Shown here: positions 36,398 through 46,216 of the stretch, piece after piece
Position numbering within the stretch: the stretch's first letter is position 1
Layout of the letters: every line of letters begins with the position of its first letter
The notes under the pieces: generated by a model
Told to the model about the DNA's origin: nothing
Seen by the model: the letters and a program-made list of their open reading frames with translations, nothing else
Databases searched by the model: none
Origin: Sphingomonas turrisvirgatae
Lineage (GTDB): Bacteria > Pseudomonadota > Alphaproteobacteria > Sphingomonadales > Sphingomonadaceae
Assembly (NCBI RefSeq): GCF_001721295.1
Contig: NZ_MDDS01000010.1
Location: forward strand, 1 to 64,000
Reading direction: 5' to 3'
Length of the DNA stretch: 64,000 nucleotides
Translations under genes and position numbers: made by a program

Positions 36398-37696
36398 ATG
36401 GAGTTCAATCAGATCGCGGCGCTGGTCGTCCTGGTGGTTGTGGTCGGCGTGCTGATCCATGGCAAGCTGCGCTCCGATGTTGCCGCGCTCTCGGCCGCGG
36501 CAGCACTTCTTCTTCTCGGGGTAATACGTCCCGTAGAGGTGCAAGGCGCGTTCGCCAGTCCCGCGATCATCGCACTCGCCTGTCTGTTCGTCATTGCCTA
36601 TGCGATCGAGCTTTCAGGGCTGCTCGGGCTGCTTATCCGCCAGGCGACAAAACTGTGCGCGCGACTTGGGGCCGCAGGATTGTGGCTGGTCATGCTGGCG
36701 TGCGGGGGCGCGTCGGCGTTTCTCAACAACACGCCGATCGTCGTCCTCGCGGCGCCAGTCGTCAAGGACGTCGCAACGTCGATCGGTCTTTCCCCGAAGC
36801 GTTTTCTGATCCCGCTCAGCTACGTCACGATTCTTGGCGGCGCCTGTACGCTGATCGGCACGTCCACCAACCTGCTGGTCAACGACATGGCTCGAAACGC
36901 GGGACAGCCCGTGTTCGGCATCTTCGAGATCACGCCGGTCGCATTGGTGATCGCCGCTGTCGGAGGTCTTTACCTGTTTCTGGTCGGTGGACCGCAACTC
37001 GCGAAGAGCGAAGGAAGCACCGGTCCTGTCGCAGATACGCACGAGCAGACTGGCGACGGCACGATGGGCGATATCGAGCTGTTCGCGGTCGACCGGCCAT
37101 TCGAGCCGAAACGCGCCTTCATTGCCTTGCTCGTGTTTGTCGCCGTGATCGGGGGCGCTGCCACCGGCTATGCGCCGATCGCGGCGGCCGCTTTCGCTGG
37201 CGCGATCACGCTCATCCTGTTGCGCGTGATCAGCCCTGAAGAAGCCTATGCCGGCTTGCGTCCCGAAGTCCTGCTGCTCATCGCCGGTATGGTCGTCGTC
37301 GGACTGTCGATCGAGGTGACCGGGCTCGCCGCGTCAGGCACTGAATTGCTCATCGACTTCATACGACCGTTCGGCCCCTGGGTCGCCTTGGCCATTCTGT
37401 ACGGCGTCACGCTGTTCGCCACCGAATTCCTGTCGAATGCGGCAGTCGCTGTGCTGATCACGCCCGTGGCGGTCGCGTTGGCCGAAAGTCTGGGCGTTGA
37501 ACCACGCCCATTTCTGGTCGCGGTGATGATGGCAGCCAGCGCGGCGTTCGCTACACCCTTCGGATACCAGACGAATGTTCTCGTCTTTCAACTTGGCAAG
37601 TACAAGTATATGGACTTCGTGCGGGTCGGCGTTCCGCTGAACGTGCTGACTTGGATCGCTGGGGTTGTCGCGATCCCTTACTTTTTCCCGTTCTGA
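36398..37696 (+). CDS. SLC13-type anion permease
   Basis: A 432-residue membrane transporter of the SLC13/DASS type (dicarboxylates, sulfate or similar). The L-N-N-T-P-I-V-V motif near residue 112, I-G-T-S-T-N-L-L near 155 and the repeated S-N-A-A-V-A-V-L near 350 are the paired hairpin signatures of the family. TrkA-C domains found in many relatives are absent. ATG 36398 opens directly into the first span. Confidence 0.85.
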   Translation: MEFNQIAALVVLVVVVGVLIHGKLRSDVAALSAAAALLLLGVIRPVEVQGAFASPAIIALACLFVIAYAIELSGLLGLLIRQATKLCARLGAAGLWLVMLACGGASAFLNNTPIVVLAAPVVKDVATSIGLSPKRFLIPLSYVTILGGACTLIGTSTNLLVNDMARNAGQPVFGIFEITPVALVIAAVGGLYLFLVGGPQLAKSEGSTGPVADTHEQTGDGTMGDIELFAVDRPFEPKRAFIALLVFVAVIGGAATGYAPIAAAAFAGAITLILLRVISPEEAYAGLRPEVLLLIAGMVVVGLSIEVTGLAASGTELLIDFIRPFGPWVALAILYGVTLFATEFLSNAAVAVLITPVAVALAESLGVEPRPFLVAVMMAASAAFATPFGYQTNVLVFQLGKYKYMDFVRVGVPLNVLTWIAGVVAIPYFFPF

Positions 37697-37765
37697 ACTC
37701 AATCAGACTCCAGCCGGAACCTTCGTACCACGAGCGAGTCCTCCTTTCGTACATCGGAGAAAATC

Positions 37766-38140
37766 ATGAATGTGCAGAGCATATTGCAAACGGCGACTGT
37801 CTTACTGTTGCTGACGGCGCTTGGCGGCGTCGCGATGGCGGTACAACGTCTCACGCGCAACCAGAACCCGCCGAACTGGTTGGCGATGGCCCACGGCCTG
37901 CTCGCTGCCGCGGCGTTCGGCCTGCTACTGTACGCTTCTTTTCAGGATGACGTTCCAGGTAGCGCCGCGACTGGCATTGTCATCTTGTTGGTTGCTGCGG
38001 GAGGCGGCATCGTCATGAACCTGCACTATCATCTTGCCGGCAAGCTGATTCCGCAGTGGCTGTTGCACCTTCACATTCTGCTCGGCGTGGTCGGGACCAC
38101 GCTTGTGGCATGGGGAGCTTGGGGTGCACCCACATTGTAG
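37766..38140 (+). CDS. Four-span hypothetical membrane protein
   Basis: A 124-residue protein with four hydrophobic segments and several histidines in loops (L-H-Y-H-L-A-G, L-L-H-L-H-I-L-L). Histidines in membrane segments could bind haem, but no family was recognised. Confidence 0.6.
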   Translation: MNVQSILQTATVLLLLTALGGVAMAVQRLTRNQNPPNWLAMAHGLLAAAAFGLLLYASFQDDVPGSAATGIVILLVAAGGGIVMNLHYHLAGKLIPQWLLHLHILLGVVGTTLVAWGAWGAPTL

Positions 38141-38192
38141 CCGTATTGAGCACGACTGACCGCTTCCGCCCCGCTCCCCAACTGATGACCAC

Positions 38193-38573
38193 ATGATATC
38201 CATGCCCGACCGAGCAGAAATGGCGAAGGATCGCACCGACCTTGCCGAGGATCGGACCGTTCTGGCGCACGAGCGCAGCTTCGCGGGCTGGGTCCGGACG
38301 GGAATGGCAGCGGTGGGCATCGGCGTCGGGTTCCACGCGCTATTTGAGTCGCTCAACCCGACATGGGTACCGAAGGCAATCGCAACGGCGTTCCTGCTCA
38401 TAGCGATTTTCATATTTTTGTCGGCCGAGCGCAGAGCGTGTCGCATCCTGGATAATCTGGATCCGCATAACGTGGCTGTGATCAAGCCGATCAGAATTCG
38501 GCTACTGAGCTGGGCGCTGGCCGCTGCTACAGCCGCGCTTGGCGCCGCGCTCTGGTTGTTGGTTCGCGTATGA
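38193..38573 (+). CDS. DUF202 (YidH-like) membrane protein
   Basis: A 126-residue protein with the DUF202 signature D-R-T-V-L-A-H-E-R-S-F-A-G-W-V-R-T-G (residues 22-39) and three hydrophobic spans. The role is unknown. Several in-frame starts are close together (38193, 38202, 38217). Confidence 0.9.
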   Translation: MISMPDRAEMAKDRTDLAEDRTVLAHERSFAGWVRTGMAAVGIGVGFHALFESLNPTWVPKAIATAFLLIAIFIFLSAERRACRILDNLDPHNVAVIKPIRIRLLSWALAAATAALGAALWLLVRV

Positions 38574-38860
38574 AGTTCACGGCCTACTGTGAATGCCAGC
38601 AAGCAATAGATCAGAAGGTTGTCCCTGCCTGCCCCAGGTCCGGGACAACAAGTCCGGCTGCATCCGCGTGCTGCGCGGTCATGGGTCTACGGCCTATCTA
38701 AATACCCCGTTTGCCAGATGTTACCGGTGCCCAGCGGCCGATCGTGCCTGCCCGCCCGGGAGCGATGTGCTGTCCGGATCTCTCTGCTATTAAATTACTG
38801 TCAACTGTCGACAAACCGATTTAGTCTGTTGTCCGACACTCGATGCTCTGGACAACGCTA
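38574..38860 (+). promoter_or_regulatory. Gap with a long inverted repeat and a candidate GntR operator before the hydroxyacid dehydrogenase
   Basis: GTTGTCCC (38618-38625) and GGGACAAC (38642-38649) form an 8-bp inverted repeat that could close a hairpin after the DUF202 gene. Nearer the next gene, TGTCGACA at 38806-38813, within CTGTCAACTGTCGACAAACC, matches the TTGTCGACAA-type sites seen before the agar genes. It lies about 50 bases upstream of the dehydrogenase start. Confidence 0.45.
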
Positions 38861-39826
38861 ATGGCGACCGTACTGCTGACCGACATTGCCTGGCCTGATT
38901 GCCAACTGGAAGAGGAGTTGCTTGCCGCTACCGGGCACAAGCTGATCTGGCGAGACACGAACGCGCGATCAGAAGGTCATGTCTTGGCCCTTTGCCGGGA
39001 GCATCAACCCGACGCCATTATGACCTGTTGGGCCCCGGTAAGCGAGGCCAGCATTGATTCGGTGCCGAACCTGCGATTGATCCAACGGCTCGGCATCGGC
39101 CTCGACAATATCGATGTCGAGGCAGCCACGCGCCACGGCTGCTGGGTTGCAAATGTGCCGGGATATTGCGCGGAGGAGGTCTCGGACCATGCGGTGGCGA
39201 TGTTGATGTCCCTCGCCCGAGATCTTCCTCGGATCAATGCGAGCGTGCGATCCGGCATTTGGGACCCTGCACTGGTCAAAGCCCGGCGGGTTTGTTCTCT
39301 CACCATCGGTCTTTTGGGCTATGGCAGCATTGCGCAAGCCATTGCGCGCAAGCTGAACGGGCTTGGTTGCTCAATTCTTGCGCACAACCGTTCCGGCGTG
39401 GTCGCAGGTCCTGCCCGCTATGCTCCTCTCGACGAGATGCTCGCGACTTCAGATGCCGTGATTGTGCTTGCCCCGCTTAATGCAGGCACCCGACATCTTC
39501 TAGACGAGGCCGCATTCGCACAGATGCGCACGGGCTCGTTCCTGATCAACGTCAGCCGTGGCGCCATCGTCAGTAACGATGCGTTGATTCGCGCGCTAGC
39601 TGATGGGCGCATTGCTGGCGCAGGCCTCGACGTCATCGATGGCGAGCCGGATATTCCGCCTCTCCTGCTTGCTGATCCTCGGGTGATCGTCACGCCGCAC
39701 GTTGCCTTCTCCTCCGCGGAATCGCTGATCGATATGAAGCTGGCGGTCTGCGAGGAAGTCGCTCGCGTGCTCGGCGGGGAGCCGCCGCGTCAAGCTTGCA
39801 ACCGATTGCAAGAAACGGCGTACTGA
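38861..39826 (+). CDS. D-2-hydroxyacid dehydrogenase (CtBP-like)
   Basis: A 321-residue NAD-dependent dehydrogenase. The cofactor loop is G-L-L-G-Y-G-S-I-A near residue 148. Catalytic residues are recognisable as N-V-S-R-G-A (Arg), G-E-P-D (Glu) and T-P-H-V-A-F (His). It would interconvert a 2-keto acid and D-2-hydroxyacid; the substrate is not evident. ATG 38861 is preferred because M-A-T-V-L-L-T-D begins the catalytic domain as usual. Shared operator-like sequence suggests that it belongs to the sugar-acid regulon. Confidence 0.85.
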   Translation: MATVLLTDIAWPDCQLEEELLAATGHKLIWRDTNARSEGHVLALCREHQPDAIMTCWAPVSEASIDSVPNLRLIQRLGIGLDNIDVEAATRHGCWVANVPGYCAEEVSDHAVAMLMSLARDLPRINASVRSGIWDPALVKARRVCSLTIGLLGYGSIAQAIARKLNGLGCSILAHNRSGVVAGPARYAPLDEMLATSDAVIVLAPLNAGTRHLLDEAAFAQMRTGSFLINVSRGAIVSNDALIRALADGRIAGAGLDVIDGEPDIPPLLLADPRVIVTPHVAFSSAESLIDMKLAVCEEVARVLGGEPPRQACNRLQETAY

Positions 39827-39827
39827 C

Positions 39828-39842
39828 CCGGGCTTCGCCCGG
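39828..39842 (+). terminator. GC-rich hairpin after the hydroxyacid dehydrogenase
   Basis: CCGGGC-TTC-GCCCGG forms a tight hairpin two bases after the stop codon, but no T-run follows, so it is at best a weak terminator or a 3'-stabilising element. Confidence 0.35.
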
Positions 39843-39924
39843 CAGACGCCGGGGCAGGCCGTTAACGAAGAACGGCGATGCGCTTCTCGCACGGGTGACT
39901 CGACAATCCCAACTCAGGCGGTAT

Positions 39925-39932
39925 TGTTGACA
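39925..39932 (+). promoter_or_regulatory. Candidate GntR operator / -35 region before the MFS gene
   Basis: TGTTGACA within TATTGTTGACAGTC, 26 bases before the MFS start, resembles the TTGTCGACAA-type sites. TTGACA is also a good -35 box, so this may be promoter alone or an operator overlapping it. Confidence 0.4.
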
Positions 39933-39957
39933 GTCTGCAATTCAGAGCGGGGGAAAG

Positions 39958-41235
39958 ATGTCGCTATCTGCTAGTCAAGAGGGGCAGCCCCCAGCTCCTA
40001 CCACATCGGGGCAAGGCACGCCCTATCGCTGGCGCATCTGCGCGCTGATCTTCGTGGCGACGACCATCAACTATGCCGATCGTCAGCTATTGGGCATTCT
40101 GAAACCCATCCTCGATACCGAAATCGGCTGGTCAGAACGCGAATATGGCTATGTCGTGCTCGCGTTTCAGGCGGCCTATGCCATCGGCTTGACTGGCTCG
40201 GGGTGGCTGCTCGACCGCATCGGCGCGCGGCGCGGTTATGCGCTCGCGACTGGCATCTGGAGCCTCGCGATCGCCGCGCACGCGGTTAGCAGCAGCTTTA
40301 TCGGCTTCGTTGCAGCGCGTTTCGCGCTGGGAGTCAGCGAGGCAGGCAACTACCCCGCCGCGATCAAGTCCGTGGCCGAACATTTCCCCCAGCATCAGCG
40401 CGCCACCGCAACTGGCCTGTTCAACGCGGGATCCAATGTCGGCGCAATGCTGGCGCCGCTGCTTGTGCCGCTTGTGCTGGCGGCGCTCGACTGGCGCTGG
40501 GCGTTCCTGTTTGCGGCGATCCCCGGGCTGATCTGGGTTGTTGCATGGCTACTGCTGACCCCACGCGAGCATCGCCCGGAGCGGGCCGCGATGCGCCGTG
40601 CGACTCCACTGCGGCACCTGGTCCGCACTCGCGGACTCTGGGCCTACGCCATCGCCAAATTTCTGACCGATCCGGTCTGGTGGTTCTTCCTGTTCTGGCT
40701 GCCGGATTTTCTGAACAAGAGCCACGGTCTTCAAGTCAGCCAGCTCGGGCTGCCGCTCCTCACTGTCTACCTGCTTGCCGACGTCGGAAGCGTCGCGGGC
40801 GGCTGGTCCTCATCCGCGCTGATCCAGCGCGGCGTCTCGGTCAACAAGTCTCGCAAATTTGTGATGCTGACCTGCGCCATCCTGATCCTGCCAGTGGCGT
40901 GGGCCCCCTCGCTTCAGGGGCTGTGGCCCACCGTATTCCTGGTCAGTCTCGCTGTAGCCGGACACCAGGCCTGGTCAGCCAACCTGCTCACGCTCGTCTC
41001 CGACCAGTTTCCGGCGGAGGAAGCGGCTTCAGTGGCGGGATTTGGCGGTACGATCGGCGCGGTCGGCGGGATGGCAATGGCCTGGATGGTCGGGCATTGG
41101 CTCGACGCCGAGAGCGGCTATTCGGCGATATTCCTTGCCGCGGCCGGAGCCTATCTCGTCGCGTTCGCGGTCATCCATCTGCTGGTTCCAGTCATTGGCG
41201 GACAGGAGCACCGCAGCGCATCCCCGCTCGCGTGA
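39958..41235 (+). CDS. MFS transporter, anion:cation symporter (ExuT-like) type
   Basis: A 425-residue MFS permease with twelve spans. The opening I-N-Y-A-D-R-Q-L-L-G-I-L-K-P and the D-R-I-G-A-R-R-G-Y loop, as well as G-V-S-E-A-G-N-Y-P-A, are typical of the ACS family that imports hexuronates and other sugar acids. It is followed 33 bases later by the SMP-30 gene. Import of a sugar acid or oligosaccharide acid feeding the downstream pathway is likely. Confidence 0.87.
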   Translation: MSLSASQEGQPPAPTTSGQGTPYRWRICALIFVATTINYADRQLLGILKPILDTEIGWSEREYGYVVLAFQAAYAIGLTGSGWLLDRIGARRGYALATGIWSLAIAAHAVSSSFIGFVAARFALGVSEAGNYPAAIKSVAEHFPQHQRATATGLFNAGSNVGAMLAPLLVPLVLAALDWRWAFLFAAIPGLIWVVAWLLLTPREHRPERAAMRRATPLRHLVRTRGLWAYAIAKFLTDPVWWFFLFWLPDFLNKSHGLQVSQLGLPLLTVYLLADVGSVAGGWSSSALIQRGVSVNKSRKFVMLTCAILILPVAWAPSLQGLWPTVFLVSLAVAGHQAWSANLLTLVSDQFPAEEAASVAGFGGTIGAVGGMAMAWMVGHWLDAESGYSAIFLAAAGAYLVAFAVIHLLVPVIGGQEHRSASPLA

Positions 41236-41268
41236 GGACGCGCAACGACATCAATCCAGGGCCAAGCC

Positions 41269-42111
41269 ATGCAAGTCTATGATGACACTCCCTGCCAGCT
41301 CGGAGAATCGCCCCTGTGGCATCCCGAGCGAGACGAGCTCCTGTGGGTTGATATCCTCGATCAGCGCCTGTTTGCCTCCAACGGCAATGACCAGCGTAGC
41401 TGGCGCTTCGAACGCCCGGTTTCGGCGATCGCATGGGTCGATCGCGAGCGCCTTATCGCCGCCGACTCGAATGAACTCTTCGTGTTCGACCTTGCACGAG
41501 CTTCGCGAAAGTCGATCTGCGGCCTTGAGGCCGACAAGGTCTCGACGCGAAGCAATGATGGGCGCGCGGACCCGTGGGGCGGGTTCTGGATCGGCACGAT
41601 GGGCCTGCAAGCGGAAGTCGGTGCGGGAGCGATGTATCGCTGGTATGGCGGCGAACTTCGCCAGATCGCCCGCGGCCTGACCGTACCGAACGCCACTTGC
41701 TTCGATGAAGACCGGCACCGCGCCTATTTCGCCGACACCGTCACACATCGCCTGATGACCGTGCCCGTGGACGAGGATGGCTGGCCGACCGCGCAGCCTG
41801 AGGTTTTCCTCGACACTTCCAATGAAGGCTTGCTCATGGATGGCGCGATCACCGACCGGGCGGGCAACATTCACATCGCTTGCTGGGACGCGAGCAAACT
41901 GATCACCGTTTCGCCCGAAGCGGAAATCGCCGCCGAGTTGTTCGTGCCCGTGCAGCGACCTACTTGCCCCGCCTTTGGCGGCCCAGATGCAGCGCGACTT
42001 TATTTGACCAGCGCTGCCGTCGATCTCGATGGTGAACTGGACGGCCTCACCCTTTCCGCCACCGCGAACCTGCCTGGTAAATTCGAGCCGCGCGTTGTGC
42101 TCGCAAGCTAG
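41269..42111 (+). CDS. SMP-30/gluconolactonase family protein (candidate sugar lactonase)
   Basis: A 280-residue six-bladed beta-propeller. The metal-binding glutamate occurs at G-E-S-P-L-W-H-P-E near residue 12, with further family motifs R-S-N-D-G-R-A-D-P-W-G-G-F-W-I-G-T-M near 97 and P-N-A-T-C-F-D near 145. Such enzymes open sugar-acid lactones. In this setting it could hydrolyse galactonolactone in the De Ley-Doudoroff route, consistent with dgoK and dgoA nearby. Substrate is inferred. Confidence 0.85.
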   Translation: MQVYDDTPCQLGESPLWHPERDELLWVDILDQRLFASNGNDQRSWRFERPVSAIAWVDRERLIAADSNELFVFDLARASRKSICGLEADKVSTRSNDGRADPWGGFWIGTMGLQAEVGAGAMYRWYGGELRQIARGLTVPNATCFDEDRHRAYFADTVTHRLMTVPVDEDGWPTAQPEVFLDTSNEGLLMDGAITDRAGNIHIACWDASKLITVSPEAEIAAELFVPVQRPTCPAFGGPDAARLYLTSAAVDLDGELDGLTLSATANLPGKFEPRVVLAS

Positions 42112-42206
42112 CGACAGACACGATCAAGGCATATCGCCCAGCGCTGCGCAGCTGTCTTGGGCAGCAGGTTTGCGCGCGCCAGTGCATGTCCAGGTGCGTT
42201 CACGAA

Positions 42207-43562
42207 CTATGGTCGGGCGATGAGCTGATCAAGTTGCCCCGTTTCGCGCGCTCTGCGGCCATAAACCCACTCGAAGACGGGCGTCGCCATGACGGTGGTG
42301 ATGATCGCCATCAGCACCAGCATCGAGAACAGCGTCGGTCCGATAATGCCCTGTTGCAGGCCGATGTTGATGATGATCAGCTCCATCAAGCCACGCGAGT
42401 TCATCAATGCGCCAATCCCGAGCGCGGTGCGATTGTCCTCGCCCGACAGGCGCGCGGCAGCGTAGCATGCCCCGAACTTGGCCAGAATGGACACGGCAAG
42501 GATGCCCAATGCGATCAACAGCAATGGGATCGAATTCACCATGTTAAGTTGGGTATTAAGCCCCGAATAAGTGAAAAACATCGGAAGCAGCAGGACCACG
42601 GCCAGCGGCTCGACCTTCTTCTTCAACTCCTCGACCAACAGACCGCGCGGCATGCACACGCCGATCAGGAAGCCTCCGAAGATCGCATGGATTCCGATTG
42701 CGTCCATCAGAAAGGCCGAAAGGCAGAACAGCAGCATGGTGATGGCGAGGATGTCCGTGGTCATCTCGCCGCGCGCTTGTACCGCACGCTCGAGCGGAAT
42801 GAGCAGGCGGCGACCAAATTTCAGCATGAAAGTTGTGTAAAGCGCAGCCCCCAGGATCGCGATGACGGCAACGCCCGGGCCGGCGCCGAACGCGGCGAGC
42901 ACGAGCGCGAGCACGCACCACGATGCTGCGTCATCGAAGGCACCCGCGGTAAGCGTCAGCGTGCCAAGGGAGGAATTCGCCAGCCCGCGCTCGTTGATGA
43001 TTCGGGCGAGCATGGGAAAGGCTGTGAGTGCGATGCATGCACCGAGAAACAGCGTCGCATTCGCTTGCGAAATGCCGGCTGCGAAGAGGCCTGGGATGTT
43101 GAGCAGCACCGGTGTTATCAGCGCCGCCAAAAGAAAGGGCGCGACAATGCCGGCTGCGGACACGAACCCGGCGCTTTTCGCCTTGCTCCTGAAATGGTCG
43201 AGCCGCAGCGTCAGGCCCACCATGAACATGTAGAGCCCGACACCCAGCTGTGCGCCGACGTAAAGGACAGTACGCGATTCTACTGGGAAGATGGCGTTGT
43301 GCAGCTCGGGCAGGAAGAGTCCGAGCAGTGACGGCCCGAGCACGACACCTGCGACCATCTCGCCTACCACTTGGGGCTGTCGCAAGAATGTCTGCCCAAG
43401 CCTGCCGACGACGCGGCACGTGAATATGATGACGGCGAGCTGCAGGAAAAATCGGATGCTGAAATCAGTCGGCGTGTAACTTCTCGCGGTCACCATGGCC
43501 GGCCCGTGGGGATTCAGCACGTCGGTGAGGACCGCCCATGCATCGCTCAACCAGTCCAGCAT
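42207..43562 (-). CDS. Cation:proton antiporter, CPA2 (KefB/NapA-like) type
   Basis: A 451-residue antiporter with about thirteen spans. The paired acidic residues for Na+/H+ exchange appear as T-A-G-A-F-D-D-A-A-S-W near residue 205, and the discontinuous helix T-A-F-P-M-L-A near 180. No RCK domain is attached. It lies between two sets of sugar-acid genes, facing the SMP-30 gene. Confidence 0.9.
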   Translation of the reverse strand: MLDWLSDAWAVLTDVLNPHGPAMVTARSYTPTDFSIRFFLQLAVIIFTCRVVGRLGQTFLRQPQVVGEMVAGVVLGPSLLGLFLPELHNAIFPVESRTVLYVGAQLGVGLYMFMVGLTLRLDHFRSKAKSAGFVSAAGIVAPFLLAALITPVLLNIPGLFAAGISQANATLFLGACIALTAFPMLARIINERGLANSSLGTLTLTAGAFDDAASWCVLALVLAAFGAGPGVAVIAILGAALYTTFMLKFGRRLLIPLERAVQARGEMTTDILAITMLLFCLSAFLMDAIGIHAIFGGFLIGVCMPRGLLVEELKKKVEPLAVVLLLPMFFTYSGLNTQLNMVNSIPLLLIALGILAVSILAKFGACYAAARLSGEDNRTALGIGALMNSRGLMELIIINIGLQQGIIGPTLFSMLVLMAIITTVMATPVFEWVYGRRARETGQLDQLIARP

Positions 43563-43829
43563 CGCTTTCCCCCCACAATATTGCAGCCCGTCGCGTGCCC
43601 GATTGCACCTTGAATCGTCCCGCTACCCGCGCTGAAGAGCCTCACGGCAGACAGAAAGCGCAACGCGACGCTGCTTCCGGCCGGCACCCTGACGGTGCCA
43701 CAAGGCACGAACGGCATGACCTGTCGCCGGCTGGCGCAGGGCATGAGCGTACAAGCCTTGCGCACCAGCGTTGCGGGACGGGAATGGGCAGCGCGACGAT
43801 TTGGCAGCGCTCGGGTCAACCCGCCCACG

Positions 43830-46181
43830 CTAACGCAAGCGATTGCGACCGCCATTCTCCTCCTGATGGATCACGACCGGCCAGCCCGGGAACTGGCCGT
43901 CGCGGGCGGCCGGATCGGCAAAGAATCGATAGGCGCTCAGCGTATAGGTGCGCGCCTGCGTGTCGAATTCGATCATGCCAAATCCGCTGCCCTTTTGCTG
44001 TGCCTGCGCATAGCGGTTCGCCGCCGTGCCGATGTCGGGATTGGCGACGGCGTAGACATAGACGCGATTGCCGAAGCTGTCCTGATACTCACCGGTCTCG
44101 GCAAGGCCATGGGCTGGGCGGTTGCGGACCGGCAGGCCCACCGCATCCGGTCGCCACCAGCGCGGCCACCCGGCCGCGATCGCTGGCGTGCAGAAGGCCC
44201 AGCTGCTGTCGCGCTGCGCCTCCACCCCATATTGCGTGAGGGTGCCAAGATGCGTGTCGCCGCAGATATGAAGCGCCTTTGCCGTGCCGATGAGTCGCAC
44301 TGCCCGGTCGCGCGCTGTACGCGGCCAGCCATTGCTGTCGATGTCATATTTGAGGTAGCGGTCCGGCTCTGGCTGGTGCGTCGAGACCCCCGCGAACACG
44401 GACTGGCTAATCACGGCCTTCAGCTTATGGCCACGCCAGTCGCTGGCCCAACGTGCCAGGAATGCTTCCTGCCTGGCGCCCAGAAGCTGGAGGTCATCGC
44501 GATCCATTGCGGGATTGATCGATCGGGGATTCTCGCCCTGCCCGGTTTCGCCGACGACGAGCTTCAGACGTTCGGGTCCAGACTTCCATTGCCGGTCGGC
44601 GATGATGGCGAAGCCGACGCCGCCATAGACGAGTTCGGTATGATAGACGCTGATGCCTTGTGCGACCGGCGCGGGATCGACTGGATCCGGCAGGTGGGAG
44701 ACGGTGGTGCGATGGACCGCATTCACCACCCGGGGAGGCTCGATATAGCCCCCCGATCCATCGGATCGCTTGGAAGCAAGCGCCGCTTCGGAGAATGCCG
44801 CGCCGCCCTCGCCCCACAAATTGCCCTGGAGCACGTCATGGTCGTCGGGCAGGCAAACGGTCGGCGCATGCCGCATCACGTCGCGGAATGCCCAGCCGAA
44901 CTGGTAGTATTTGCGCAAATAGTTGAGGATCGCCCGATCGGCAGGGGCCCGGATGACGCCGAAGCCGCCATGATTCTCGTAGATCTGATCGCCGGAGAAC
45001 AGGACAAGATCGGGCTGGAGTCGAAGGACATTGTTGGCCACCGGCTCATAAGGAAAGGCATAGTCGTTCTGGCAGGTCAGCGCCGCCATGCGCAGCGGGC
45101 GCGCGGCGGGCGCCGCGCGGATCGTGCCGGCATATTGATCGGTCTCGACCGCGCCACCGCGCAAGCTCTCGCGATATAGCAGGCGATAGCGCAGATCGCG
45201 CCCGGCTTCCCAGTTCGCGATACGGAATGTAGCCACCCAAGCGTCGGGATCGAGCCGAGCCGTTCCCAGCGAGCTCCATTTTCCGCCTCGTTGCACCTGC
45301 AGCTCGATATCCTTGCTGTCCTGCGGTCCCATCGGTCCCGTCAGCGCACTCAGCTTGAGGACATAGCCCTCGCCCCCACGCGTGTCGCTCAACGTGTACA
45401 TCGCCCACAAGATAGGCCCGAACCGCTGCTTGGACGCATGAGCAAAGGCATCCCCTGTCAGCCGCCAGTCACTGAACCGGAACCTGGAACTTGCCTGTGC
45501 CTTGTCATCGATCGCGGGGGTGGAGAAGTTGCTCACGACGGCGACGTTGCCGAGCACGCGCGCCGATGCCACTTGAGCGGCGAGCTCGACTGGCGCCATC
45601 TTGCCGTCCATTGCCTGGACGGTCAAAGTGAGCGCCACGCCGCCGTCGCGCGGCTCACCGCGCAGCAAGAGCTCAAACTCGCCGCTGCCCATCGTCCTGG
45701 GCAGCTTCGCCGACCGATCACCCAGGACGATCCGGTCTTCAAGGATGCCGGCATCCAGCCCCTTTTGAACGAAGCAGTTGCTGCGATATTCGTCGATCTC
45801 GCTCCTGATGCCGATCCGGAGCGACGCGCCGCCATTGGCATCGGGCGAGCCCAGGTTGCGCACGCGAATTGCCAGGCTGAAACGGCGTTCGGCGTCGACC
45901 AGCTGATGCACGAGCGAATGCACGCTGCGATTGCCCCCGGGCGAGGCACACTCGATCGCGCCATCGGCGATCCGCCAATCCTCCATCGGATTGGCCCAGT
46001 AATCGCCCCCGATCCACACGCGATCGTGTCGCGAGGACCAGTTCGACTTGGCCGTGCCCGCCAGCCGCTGGCCTTTGGCCAATGCGCCGATTGTTGCTGC
46101 GCCAGGCGTGGCGAGCGCGCTAGCGACTGCGCTGGCAGCCGCGGCTTTCAGGCTGCTTCTGCGGGATACGTTGTCAGGCAT
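43830..46181 (-). CDS. Tat-exported PhoD-like phosphodiesterase/alkaline phosphatase
   Basis: A 783-residue secreted metallophosphoesterase. A twin-arginine signal is seen at S-R-R-S-S-L-K (residues 6-12) followed by an Ala-rich hydrophobic stretch. Residues about 40-290 form a beta-sandwich-like region. The catalytic domain has F-S-G-D-Q-I-Y-E-N near 395, L-P-D-D-H-D-V near 440 and H-I-C-G-D-T-H-L-G near 635. PhoD-like enzymes split phosphodiesters with Fe/Ca centres. ATG 46181 follows a GGAG motif and gives the signal peptide. It is co-directional with the CRTAC1-like gene. Confidence 0.87.
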   Translation of the reverse strand: MPDNVSRRSSLKAAAASAVASALATPGAATIGALAKGQRLAGTAKSNWSSRHDRVWIGGDYWANPMEDWRIADGAIECASPGGNRSVHSLVHQLVDAERRFSLAIRVRNLGSPDANGGASLRIGIRSEIDEYRSNCFVQKGLDAGILEDRIVLGDRSAKLPRTMGSGEFELLLRGEPRDGGVALTLTVQAMDGKMAPVELAAQVASARVLGNVAVVSNFSTPAIDDKAQASSRFRFSDWRLTGDAFAHASKQRFGPILWAMYTLSDTRGGEGYVLKLSALTGPMGPQDSKDIELQVQRGGKWSSLGTARLDPDAWVATFRIANWEAGRDLRYRLLYRESLRGGAVETDQYAGTIRAAPAARPLRMAALTCQNDYAFPYEPVANNVLRLQPDLVLFSGDQIYENHGGFGVIRAPADRAILNYLRKYYQFGWAFRDVMRHAPTVCLPDDHDVLQGNLWGEGGAAFSEAALASKRSDGSGGYIEPPRVVNAVHRTTVSHLPDPVDPAPVAQGISVYHTELVYGGVGFAIIADRQWKSGPERLKLVVGETGQGENPRSINPAMDRDDLQLLGARQEAFLARWASDWRGHKLKAVISQSVFAGVSTHQPEPDRYLKYDIDSNGWPRTARDRAVRLIGTAKALHICGDTHLGTLTQYGVEAQRDSSWAFCTPAIAAGWPRWWRPDAVGLPVRNRPAHGLAETGEYQDSFGNRVYVYAVANPDIGTAANRYAQAQQKGSGFGMIEFDTQARTYTLSAYRFFADPAARDGQFPGWPVVIHQEENGGRNRLR

Positions 46182-46216
46182 GATTTTCTCCAAGGTCGTC
46201 CAGCAGTGCGCGACGT

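Noticed and set aside
38618-38649. Inverted repeat GTTGTCCC/GGGACAAC as insertion-sequence ends
   Set aside because: Only 16 bases apart with no coding region between them; a hairpin is more likely.
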